A stretch of 64,000 bases of DNA, from contig JAWZSP010000009.1 in assembly GCA_034401135.1 (NCBI GenBank), forward strand, positions 1,860,001 to 1,924,000, given 5' to 3'. Position numbers and translations under genes: made by a program. A model generated the notes under the pieces. The model worked only from the letters and a program-made list of their open reading frames with translations, did not search any database and was not told the DNA's origin. Of this stretch, positions 34,824 to 43,677 are shown in pieces; positions within the stretch are counted from its first letter, which is position 1, and every line of letters begins with the position of its first letter. The DNA comes from Volutella citrinella (Eukaryota > Ascomycota > Sordariomycetes > Hypocreales > Nectriaceae).

Positions 34824-37417
34824 ATGGACTACGGCCTCATTGCCTGCATGTATCCCTACCAAGATGTGAAAAATTCCGGAGCCAACGCGATCGAGCTACA
34901 CCCGCGAGGGCGGCCTCCGAGGCTCGACCCTCCTACGCAGATAGTTGAGGATCGCACCCGCCGACAAACAACAGAACCGCCAGCTAATAGAGGTGCGTCG
35001 GATTGGGACTACCTACCCTGTCTCGAAATCCGCTTCGAGGACATCCCAAGGACCGATCGCGGCATCATTATAGGTAGTAACAGGAACTGTGACATTGTCT
35101 TGAAGTATAGGGGAGTTTCCAACTATCACTGCAGCATCACCTTTGACGAGAAGAACCGCCTGATAGTCAAGGACTTGGGTTCGACCATGGGCACTGAAGT
35201 CACGTATGTGCGGGAGAACTTTGGCGTGCAGGGGCACGGCATGCGAAGCAACTTCCGCTGGATTATCAGTGGCGCAGACGCTCTTCGGAAAATGGATTTT
35301 ATGATCATTTCACTGGCCGGCGAGGTCAAGTTCAGCATCATCCCCTCGAAACACAATATTGGGTCGCAGGCCTATATTGACAAGGTGGCGCTTTGGCGTG
35401 AGGGAAATGCGGCAGCTGAGGACCTATTCGGGCAGCTCGACCTTCCCCGAGACACAGCGATACACACTGGGGCTCAGACGCCGGGCCAAGGCGCCATCTA
35501 CCTGAGTGAGCCGCTCGGTTCAGGCACGTATGGTACCGTCACTCGTTATTGGGATGTCAGCACTGGGGACATCATCGCCCTCAAGGAGCCGAGTCAGAAC
35601 GCCATCAAGGAAAACCTGGTCAGTTTCCGTCATTGGATGCGAGAAGCTCGGATCCTGTGTGCACTTAAGAAACATGTTTGTCAATCCCGTCCCTCCGCCA
35701 CCCAAGCTCTTTTCTGACCATCTGGCAGCCCAATATCGTGGAACTCATTGGCTGGTGTGACAAGCCACTGCAACTGAGGCTTGAGTACGTGCCCGGCGGA
35801 TCTCTGTCGTATCAACGGCAAAAAAATCCTATCTCAGCGACCGAGACGGTGTCAATTCTCGAGCAATGCTTGCAGGGTTTGATGTTCATGCACGGGCAAA
35901 ACCCACCCATCGTGCACAGAGACATCAAGCCGGACAATGTCCTTGTGCAGAGCCGCGTTCCAGGTGCGATACACGTCAAGCTCGCTGACTTTGGGCTGGC
36001 CAAGGACAGCGAAGAGCTCATGAGCATCGTCGGCACCCACCGGTACAAAGCACCCGAGATACACCTCGGGGCGGGCAGTGTTCGTCAGGGCGAGCGGCCG
36101 CCATCGTACACGCCTGCCGTCGACATTTGGTCTCTGGGTGTCATGGTGTATGAGCTCATGCATGGTTTGCCGGACCGACACCGATACAAGAACAACGGGG
36201 TTGCATGGTGCGAGGCGGTGCTTTCCAAGTTCCGGCGTGATTGCCAGAACTGGCCGAGCAAGATCATGGAGGTCCCCTTGACGAGTATGTTGATTATGAT
36301 ACCGGAAATGCGGGCAAGTGCCCGCCAAATCTCCGAATTCGACATGCCCAAGTTGAGGACGAGCCGCGAACCAACGAGCCGCAGACCAACAAGCCGTCCG
36401 AGCGTGAATCAGAGCGAGCGTTTCACGGAATCTACCTCCGGCAGCTCGACCCAGCAGCAATTCGCCGGTAAATCTATTCTTGGCGATAGCACGGCGAGAA
36501 TGTTTTTCGCTGAGCCGGAGAGGGCGATCCTCCGACCCAATTCGTCTCCGAGACCTAACCTCAGAGGCAGCGGGCAAACAACCAGTACCTCCGGCTCCTC
36601 CGACCATCGGGGTGCTCCGGCCAGCTCTATTTCTTCCGGCTCTATTCCTTCCTCCTCAGACTTGGGCCAACGAGGGGCTTTGACTGTGTCCCAGAGAGGG
36701 CCGATGCAGTCTTCCAGTGCGCTTCAAGGAAGGAGTGCAGTGGCGCCCCCCCGAGGAGAGGCATCGCAATCTTCTAGTCTCTCCCTAGGGCGGGTGCAAC
36801 AACCCCCTAATGCGCCTCGGGCTGCGCAGCACGCCGTAGCGCCTCAGAGAGGGCCGGTGCAGCCTCCCAATATGTCTCAAGGGAGGAGCTCGCAGCAGCA
36901 TCCAGTCGCATCTCAGAGAGGACCAGTGCAGCCTCCCGCCGTACCTCAAAGGAGGCCTACGCAATATCCAGTCGTTTCCGAGAGGGAGCCCGCCCAATCC
37001 CCTTATATGTCAGAAAGAGGGCCAATGCAACCCCTGGCTTCCCAACATGGCCCCGTCCAGAACATGTCACAGAAGAGAATAGCCGCTTCCAGGGGGTCGT
37101 CGTCATCGTCTGGGCCCACTACTAAGCACTTCAAGACCTACATCAGCATGGACCAGCCTCGCACAGACAAGCCGGAGTTGCAGCGTGTGAACGAGGACTA
37201 TTCCAATGACCCACGTAACCCTCCTGGAGCAAGGAGGAACAATGAGAGGCAATATACACTGGAATCCGAAAGGTCAAGACTGCCGTCTTCCCATGCCCAG
37301 GACAAATCCAACTTGCCAAGGAGCCAGGCGGGTCGTCCCGCGGCCGGAAGCGGCGCTTACGATAACGAATTGGGGACGGCGGCACGCCTTCTGCTAGGAA
37401 TGCGCCGGGGTCACTGA
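34824..37417 (+). CDS. FHA-domain Ser/Thr protein kinase with repeat tail
   Basis: Two exons, 34824-35675 and 35729-37417, 846 residues; the join restores KKH-PNIVELIGW. An FHA domain at about 65-170 shows RGIIIGSNRNCDI, SNYHCSITF and LGSTMGT, so it should bind phospho-Thr peptides. The kinase domain runs from about 225 to 490: Gly loop GSGTYG at 232-237, Lys254, Glu274, HRDIKPDN with Asp349, DFGLA with Asp371, and APE at 392-394, all needed residues present. The order FHA then kinase is that of Rad53/Chk2-like kinases, but the first part is not closely similar. The C-terminal 330 residues are disordered and Ser/Pro/Gln-rich, with about six imperfect repeats of roughly 16 residues around QRGPVQPP. 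Likely a fungal-lineage signalling kinase. Confidence 0.9.
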
Positions 37418-37820
37418 AGGATTTCACTTGGGTCTTGCTATATCAGTTTGGGTTTAGGATTGTGTTGGTATTTGGCTCGTGTTGATCACTTGCCTGTTTG
37501 TTTTCTGTATTTTGTCTGTATCGCCTCTCCTTGCTGTACTAATTTACTTCATCGACCGACTTTGATGCAAACTCCCTAAGCAAGGCCTAATCAAGTCTGA
37601 TGCTGATACCTAAGCAAGGCTTAATCAAGTCTGATGTCTGATAACTAAACAAGACTTAATTAAGTCTAACGCCTAAAGAAGACCTGATCAGACGCTGGTG
37701 CTTACTGCCAAATTAAGACCAAACCAAGATAAGATGCATGATTCTATCGCCATTCCGTCATCTCCCGTCATAATTGTCGTCCGTAGCTGGCGCGCGACCA
37801 TTGTCACACTTCTCCCATAC
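37418..37820. other. Convergent region between kinase and MFS genes
   Basis: 403 bp between two gene ends. It contains the tandem repeat listed separately and is AT-richer than its flanks. Confidence 0.5.
37576..37694. repeat. Degenerate ~34-bp tandem repeat with palindromic core
   Basis: About four units starting with CTAAGCAAGG or close variants begin at 37576, 37610, 37645 and 37673. Most differences between units are C-to-T or G-to-A changes. Unit 3 contains the perfect 14-bp palindrome GACTTAATTAAGTC (37653-37666), of which the other units carry partly decayed versions. Its place between two gene ends suggests a role, if any, in termination. Confidence 0.7.
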
Positions 37821-39053
37821 TTACACCTTGACGAACAGTTTCGAACCGACTGTGAAGTAGCGGCTGATGACGAGGCAGACAGTCCCCAGCAGTATTGATG
37901 AAGCCGAAAACATCTGGGCGCCCAGGTAGCTGCCTCCTTGTGCCTGTATCAATGCGCCTTGAATCGGGGCGGCTGTCAAGTTGGCAATGCTCACTATTGA
38001 CAGCACCATGCCCGTCCATGTGCCGACCTTGTTGGGCACCGGGGCCTGCGCCGTTGCCAAAGTCGGGTAAAGAGATTGTAAACCGCCAGCGAAAATTCCA
38101 TAAATGACAATCCACACATATAAACCAGTTATTGCGTCAATAGCACACCAGGCGTACATGCAAGCAACGCTCACAACTGAGAAGAGAATCGTAATGTTGA
38201 CAACGCCAACGAACTTCTGGCCCACGAGATTCGGCACAGTCCGGCCGACGATACCAACTCCATTGAGGATCATGAGCAACGTCAGTGAGTTCTGGAAGTG
38301 CAGCACCTCTCGAGAGTAGATCCCGAGAAAGAAGAAGGCCATGTAGAGACCCCAAAAGTGGAGGAACATGCTAGCAGCAAAGAACATGAATCGCCCCGAC
38401 CGCAGTGCCTCTGGATCTATCACGGGCCCGACGGCGCGCTTTGGTAGGTAGGGACAGTAGCCAACCATGGAGGGGATGTGAGTCACGAGCATGATGAAAC
38501 CAATGATTCGCATCGTCCAAGGGAACCCAAGGCTGGAGTGTAGGAGCAGCGAGTTGACGACAGCTGGATAGACGATGCCACCAGTTGCAGCTCCCGTGGC
38601 CGCCAACCCGACAGCAAGGGCACGACGCTCCTTAAAGTACGAGCTCGTGACAGAGAGCGCCGGGGTGAAGATGAGGCCGTTGCCGAGTCCCACACACACA
38701 CCCTGGCTCAAGAGGATCTGGTAGTACTGCGTGCCGAGAGAGGTGAGCATCATGCCGACAACCTGGAGGAAGACACCGGCGACAAAGCAGTGGCGGAAGT
38801 AGCCGGCGTCGCTGGCCCGCCCGGCAAAGACACCAATGAAGAAGAGGAGGAACATGGGAACGCCGCCGATCCAGGCGATGCTGCTGGGGTCCCGGCCGAG
38901 GGACTGGGTGTAGTACTGCTGGAAGACGCCGTAGCTGTTGGTGACGCCCCAGGTGTTGAAGAAGACCATGTGGCAGAAGAAGACGTGGAGCCATGCCCGC
39001 GACCCTCCGTCTGGGGGCTGCGGCTGAATTGCCTCTTCTTTGACGACTGTCAT
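37821..39053 (-). CDS. MFS transporter, monocarboxylate-permease type
   Basis: Single exon, 410 residues, ATG at 39053. About 12 hydrophobic segments are present with a short cytoplasmic N-terminus that has the PPDGGSRAWLHVF motif, the signature of fungal monocarboxylate or riboflavin-type carriers (MCH family). GRASDAGYFRHCF after segment 2 matches the family loop, and YFKERRALAVGLAATGAATGGIVYP matches segment 5 (quoted only in part: YFKERRALAVGLA). It probably moves an organic acid or related compound across the plasma membrane. It is divergent from the regulator at 39448, with matching CCG triads beside each gene, which suggests joint control. Confidence 0.9.
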   Translation of the reverse strand: MTVVKEEAIQPQPPDGGSRAWLHVFFCHMVFFNTWGVTNSYGVFQQYYTQSLGRDPSSIAWIGGVPMFLLFFIGVFAGRASDAGYFRHCFVAGVFLQVVGMMLTSLGTQYYQILLSQGVCVGLGNGLIFTPALSVTSSYFKERRALAVGLAATGAATGGIVYPAVVNSLLLHSSLGFPWTMRIIGFIMLVTHIPSMVGYCPYLPKRAVGPVIDPEALRSGRFMFFAASMFLHFWGLYMAFFFLGIYSREVLHFQNSLTLLMILNGVGIVGRTVPNLVGQKFVGVVNITILFSVVSVACMYAWCAIDAITGLYVWIVIYGIFAGGLQSLYPTLATAQAPVPNKVGTWTGMVLSIVSIANLTAAPIQGALIQAQGGSYLGAQMFSASSILLGTVCLVISRYFTVGSKLFVKV

Positions 39054-39139
39054 TTCTGATGGGGTTCCTTTACTCGAGTACCAGATGAAGTTGTAAGTTG
39101 AGCCCGGAACTTATAACTTTGTGCTGTTCCGGTGTGTGG

Positions 39140-39166
39140 CCGCAATACCCGCAGTATCCGCACCAC
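39140..39166 (+). promoter_or_regulatory. CCG-N6-CCG-N6-CCG triad near MFS start
   Basis: CCG triplets begin at 39140, 39149 and 39158, each 9 bp apart, in near-repeats of CCGCA(A/G)TA. The triad lies about 90 bp upstream of the MFS ATG. Zn2Cys6 proteins bind CCG or CGG triplets; the exact fit to a given factor is inference. Confidence 0.6.
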
Positions 39167-39333
39167 CCGAGGCTTACAGTAATGGCATCGATGTGATGAG
39201 GACTCAGCATGTAATCGACAAATATTGAAGTGCTTCCATGGTTATTATATAGAAGCACTGAACAGCTCGAGTATGCCTCTATGATTCCCACGTTGTTGAT
39301 ATGAATGGCGCAATATGGGCTGCAAGTCAACAT

Positions 39334-39360
39334 ACACCACACCTACTAAGTTAGTGGTGT
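39334..39360. promoter_or_regulatory. Inverted repeat ACACCAC/GTGGTGT
   Basis: A perfect 7-bp inverted repeat, 39334-39340 and 39354-39360, flanks a 13-bp spacer that itself reads close to a palindrome (CTACTAAGTTAG). It lies between the two CCG triads in the MFS/regulator promoter. Confidence 0.5.
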
Positions 39361-39382
39361 CTGCTGGCTTAGTCTACCCCGC

Positions 39383-39409
39383 CCGCAATTCCCGCAGTTG
39401 CCGACCACC
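39383..39409 (+). promoter_or_regulatory. Second CCG-N6-CCG-N6-CCG triad near regulator start
   Basis: CCG triplets begin at 39383, 39392 and 39401, the same 9-bp step and the same orientation as at 39140-39166; the words CCGCAAT, CCCGCAGT and ACCACC recur in both. It is about 40-65 bp upstream of the ATG at 39448, so it may mediate autoregulation. Confidence 0.6.
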
Positions 39410-39447
39410 AAGACCTTCAATCCACCTCGTGGATCACCACCGGGCCA

Positions 39448-41199
39448 ATGGAGCAACGTCTCAGCCAGCAAAACGACTCCAAGACACAAGGCAACGGCCC
39501 GCAAAGGAAGCGTCGCCGTGCCAGACTAGCATGTCTCCCGTGCCGCGACCGTAAACGCAGATGCAACGGCCAGTTCCCCTGCGACACATGCATCGACTTC
39601 GAGTACGAGTGCCACTACGCCGACGGCAATCCGTCCAAGGCGCGCAAGAGGCGGTCGTCGTCCTCGGAGCAGCTCCCGGCAGTGAAACTAACGCCAAGAC
39701 CTTCGCGTCCCGTCGCTGTCGCCGTCGCCGGCGCACCCAGTCGTGATGCGGGCGTCGAGGACACGAGCCCAGACGCCGAGCGCGCTCACCACATCCAGTC
39801 GCTGGAGGCCAACTCGGGCGCCGCCTTTGTCCGGAACCTGGGCTTGATGATTGACCCCCAGAACGCGCCCCGGCTCCGCATGTTTGGCTGGAACACGGGC
39901 GAGCGGCTGGGCGGCTGGGCACCAGGACAACCTCGCCCCGTTGCCGCGCTCTTGTCGCATGCCGACATCCTGAGGCTGTCGGCGATATTCTTCGCCAAGG
40001 TCGCCGTCGTGTATGGCTTCATCAACCGCGAGACATACTACAAGCGCTTCGAGGAGCGGTGGGCCAAGACGACGACGGTTCCATCTGACCCGTTCGACCA
40101 GGTGCTGCTCGGCGTCGCGGCGCTCGGTCTGCACTTCTCTGAGCCGGAGCCGCCGCCGATGGAGCCAGACCTGGTTGAGTCGGCCCGGTGCCTCCTCGAG
40201 CAGCACTCACTCCGGTCGCCGCCGTCCGTCGACACCGTGACGGGCTGGGTCCTGAGGGTCGCGTACCTGCGGCTGACGTCGACGCCGCACGCAACCTGGC
40301 TCGCCAGCTCGACCATGATGCACGTCATCGAGGCGGCACGGGTCCATCAGGAGGTGCCCTCGCAGACCGTCTTTGACGACTCGCCTGAGGCCGTCAGCGT
40401 CGAGATCCGGCGTCGTCTCTGGGGCACGGCGCAGCACCTCAACATCTGGGCCTCGTTTGACCTCGGCCGCACTCACGTCACCCTACCCGGCGTGTCGACC
40501 CGCCAGGTCTCGCCCGAGCCGGGGGATTCGACGTCGGAGCTGCTCGGCCTGATCCCCCTCACGGCCGTGCTCGACCCGAACCGCACGAGGACCGCGGCGG
40601 AGCTCGAGTCGGACTTGACGCAGCTGCTCGACATGGGGCCTATGGGTGAGCCCGGCGCGACAATGGCGCACATTAACCTCGTCCTGTGTCTGTCGCGGCG
40701 CCTCCGCCTGCAGAGGTCGGGCTTCATGTACGTCGACAAGCTCCTCGTCCTGGCGCGGAGGGCGCTGCAGGCCGCAAAGGACATGGTCGAGCGCTACTGC
40801 CCGTGGCACCACGTCGCCTACGTGCCCTTCCAGATCATATGCCTCTGCCTGGCCGTTGACAGCCGGGCGTCCATCTCCATGGTCGGCGATGCACTGTCGA
40901 CGCTGCGGCAGGTGCGGGATACCTGGAACAGCCCGCTGATGCAGGAGGCCTACGACACGGCCTATCTCCTCATCCTCCTGCACGAGCGGCGCAAGATGGA
41001 GGATGCCAAGTCGTTGAGGAGCGTGCTAGATGAGGGCGTCGTGCCAGTGACGGACGGACCTGGCACAAACTATCCAGCGACAGCCATGGCCGGAGAGGGC
41101 TCGTCCTGGCTGGACGACTTGTTGACCAGTGTGCCAGGCCTCCGGGACTTTGACATGGAGCAGTTTATCCACGAGTCTGAATTAGCGCCTTGGGTGTGA
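39448..41199 (+). CDS. Zn2Cys6 transcription factor, likely cluster regulator
   Basis: Single exon, 583 residues. The zinc cluster is C29-X2-C32-X6-C39-X5-C45-X2-C48-X6-C55 in a very basic N-terminus (RKRRRAR before it, CRDRKRRC inside), so it is a nuclear DNA-binding regulator. From about residue 140 a fungal-specific regulatory domain (Fungal_trans type) follows, with the block LRVAYLRLTSTPHATWLAS and then IRRRLWGTAQHLNIW. It lies between the MFS gene (divergent) and the convergent cyclase gene. The repeated CCG triads in the promoter fit a Zn2Cys6 site, so I infer that it controls the MFS, cyclase and BVMO genes. No transcript data support this. Confidence 0.88.
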   Translation: MEQRLSQQNDSKTQGNGPQRKRRRARLACLPCRDRKRRCNGQFPCDTCIDFEYECHYADGNPSKARKRRSSSSEQLPAVKLTPRPSRPVAVAVAGAPSRDAGVEDTSPDAERAHHIQSLEANSGAAFVRNLGLMIDPQNAPRLRMFGWNTGERLGGWAPGQPRPVAALLSHADILRLSAIFFAKVAVVYGFINRETYYKRFEERWAKTTTVPSDPFDQVLLGVAALGLHFSEPEPPPMEPDLVESARCLLEQHSLRSPPSVDTVTGWVLRVAYLRLTSTPHATWLASSTMMHVIEAARVHQEVPSQTVFDDSPEAVSVEIRRRLWGTAQHLNIWASFDLGRTHVTLPGVSTRQVSPEPGDSTSELLGLIPLTAVLDPNRTRTAAELESDLTQLLDMGPMGEPGATMAHINLVLCLSRRLRLQRSGFMYVDKLLVLARRALQAAKDMVERYCPWHHVAYVPFQIICLCLAVDSRASISMVGDALSTLRQVRDTWNSPLMQEAYDTAYLLILLHERRKMEDAKSLRSVLDEGVVPVTDGPGTNYPATAMAGEGSSWLDDLLTSVPGLRDFDMEQFIHESELAPWV

Positions 41200-41717
41200 T
41201 TAGTATCGATTATATAAATTAACTAGCTTTGTCTCATACCTCTGGATTTTAGTTATGTCGAGTATTCCATTTTGGTCCTCACAGCCTGGACATACTGGAA
41301 GTGCCACAATGATGAAACATTCTGTCGTACCCCAGATTCAATCCAACCCTTCGCTTGGAGACTCGGGCCTTGTGACCCCCTCGCTATCGGTTTCTCGGAT
41401 CTCTCTCTCGCTTTCGGTTTGCTTCCTCCCTTGTCCTCTGACCCTGGCTTGCAGATCCCTCGAGGGATAGTAGCATTCCGGGTGGGCCCAACGCCAGGTT
41501 TATGCTGGCTATCCCCTGCCATCGGCTCTTGAATCCTGGTGCCGATGCGGGACGTCATATCATGAGACTATCCGAGTGTAGTATTCATCGGATATTCTAG
41601 GAGGATCCTAGCTCGAAGAAACATAGTTCTGTTGCGAATGTTGGTTGCATTGCTCGACTAGACAAGACCAGATAGTACACACCCCTGCGTCGTCACTCTC
41701 AAACTCAGAGTGTCTAC
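41200..41717. other. Convergent 3' region, no gene seen
   Basis: 518 bp between the ends of the regulator and cyclase genes. No gene or clear repeat is seen. Confidence 0.45.
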
Positions 41718-42851
41718 CTAGAAAATAGCAAGGGCATTGGGGGGTGATCCGACCAAACACGCCGTGTTCAAAGGCGCCGAAGTAATCATGAAGCTATATC
41801 TCCCAGTCTGCTTGCAGTACGCAGCCAGCCTCTTCAAGTCCCACAGTTCGCCAATGGACATTCCAAACATGCTCAGGAACCACGGATGCAAGACTATTTC
41901 AAGTGTGTTAGCCATATTTTGCAGTAGTATCCCAAGGAGCAAAACTCTCACCAAGCTCATGGCCATCTCCTATCGAGCCATCCGGCCTCATCGGAGGATA
42001 CGCTTCAAAGCCGTTGCTGTCTGACGCGACGGCAGCGAAATGCTTGTTCCAGAACCACTTGGCTGTTTCCACAGTCCCATGGACGCCCGTCATTGATCTA
42101 TTCTGCAGCATTGCAAAGTCCTTCTCGGTTGGGCCCGCCCAGACCTCGGTAGCTCCGGTGCGAATGATGAAGATGTCACCCGGTTTGAACTCTGTGCCCT
42201 GGAACGCTGCTATGGCCTCAATCTCCTCCACTGTGATGCGATGGCCGGCAAACGGATGGCTTTCGACTCCCATGTGTTCTGCATATGCTTTGAAGTCAAT
42301 CAAGACGCCGCGGCCCACGAGTCCCCCGCGACCATGCCAGTGGTCAAGGGTCGGCATCGCATTGCTCTCCGTCGAGTCCGCGGAAAGGGCCTCCGTGCTT
42401 GGCTTTGTGCCGTTGTAGGCCAGGCCGCTTTCTTGGTGCTGCCAGTGTACGAGACTGTCCCACTGCGAACTGCCCTGCGTGTTGAACTCAAGCTCGTCAT
42501 CCCAGCCGAGGCCGGGGCTGATTTTGGCTTCACCCAAGCTGACAATGGTGTGCTTGTGCGCTCTCCGTCCAGTGAGACGACTGAAATCCTTTGGCATTCC
42601 GTCGAGGGACCAGCTTGTCAACTGTTAGCCAACGTCTTGGTTGGGGGAGCCATAGGGTCAGACTTGAGTGAAATGGAAACGCCATCTCTGACCTCCTCCT
42701 TGGCTGCCTTGACAACATCTGGAGTGAGCAAGTTGAGAGTCCCAAGGAGGTCCTTTTTGCCATCTTTATCAAATACTCCCCAGGCACATCCTTGGGGCAT
42801 TCCTGGCACTTCTGCGAGGTCGTCGAAAGAAGGGGGCAGAGAGGAAGCCAT
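41718..42851 (-). CDS. Cyclase-family (PF04199-type) hydrolase
   Basis: Three exons, 42851-42664, 42613-41952 and 41893-41718, 341 residues. The first intron is 50 nt with a CTAAC branch site. The join gives SISLNWSLDGMPKDF and removes a stop; the last intron joins HEL to LHPWFLSMFG. The family includes bacterial kynurenine formamidase, polyketide cyclases and fungal hydrolases. The usual metal site HxGTHxDxPxH is replaced by QGSSQWDSLVHW. WHGRGGLVGRGVLID and the C-terminal GELWDLKRLA..TSAPLNTACLVGSPPNALAIF (given in pieces) match the fungal group well. An ATG 24 bp upstream (42875) is also in frame, but the 42851 ATG has the better context (CCACCATGG). It is divergent from the BVMO and may open a lactone or cyclic product of that enzyme (inference). 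Confidence 0.85.
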
Positions 42852-43677
42852 GGTGGGTCGGTGTCGGTGGGTCATGTATTGGTGGCAAATGCTTGAACTG
42901 CAGAAAACGAATGCGTAAACTATTCTCGCATTTAAATCTCGTCTGGCTATACGCGTTTAGGGACTATTGCTTCCCATCCAGCGAAGAGCTGTCCCCGCAC
43001 GTTCGGGGTCGCGGCATGATAGTAGACCCCGACTGATGCGGGCGCTCGGGATCTTCCTAGCCCCAGTGCAACGCCCCGCATGCAAGCAATGTCTCACATA
43101 TGGCACACTACGTTGAATCAGGAATGTGGTACTAGGATCGTCCCGCTCCCGTATAGTACATGGGCTATACAGGTCCATACACAACCTACGTCAGCTCCCG
43201 GCACTCACATATCTCCATCCGCCTACTCTCTAGTATCCCGTCCATGCATCCCACCCGCTTGTAGCTAGGAAACGTGTCCAGGGGTTCGTCGTTACGAAAA
43301 CTGTTCGCATGCATGGGCGGATAAATGCAGCAACACGCATGAAACATGAGCTGTTTATGGTCGTATCCCTGATGCTGTGTTCATGCCATGTTGCCGTCGG
43401 TGGCATCACACGGGGTGGGTCCGACCAATCGAGACTCAAATCCTGCTTCAGTCTTGCAAGTAAGGCGACTGGTCGGAAGCTATTGGATGCCACTAGATCC
43501 TGGAAACCGAGGTCGGTGTGGGGAACGGCGGGCCATTGCGCCATGCAAGGTATATGAGTTGATGCGAGCCGACTATAAAGATCATCAGGGGACCAATGTT
43601 CCCTCCTATGGTTAGAAACCAACCAAGCGACCCAACCTTTATTGATATATCCCTTTCCATCAATCAATCAGTCAAAT
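42852..43677. promoter_or_regulatory. Cyclase/BVMO divergent promoter with CGG inverted repeats
   Basis: 826 bp. CCCCG-N6-CGGGG is a perfect inverted repeat at 42993-43008. A second, CCCG-N7-CGGG, lies at 43028-43042. CCCGCA or its complement occurs at 42994-42999, 43037-43042 and 43075-43080. Paired CCG/CGG triplets at a fixed spacing are the known form of Zn2Cys6 sites; which factor binds is inferred. Confidence 0.55.

Noticed and set aside
35852..36607. 251-residue open frame on the minus strand
   Set aside because: Antisense to the kinase domain; no family features.
37576..37694. CRISPR-like array
   Set aside because: Contiguous units without spacers in a fungal genome; it is a plain tandem repeat.
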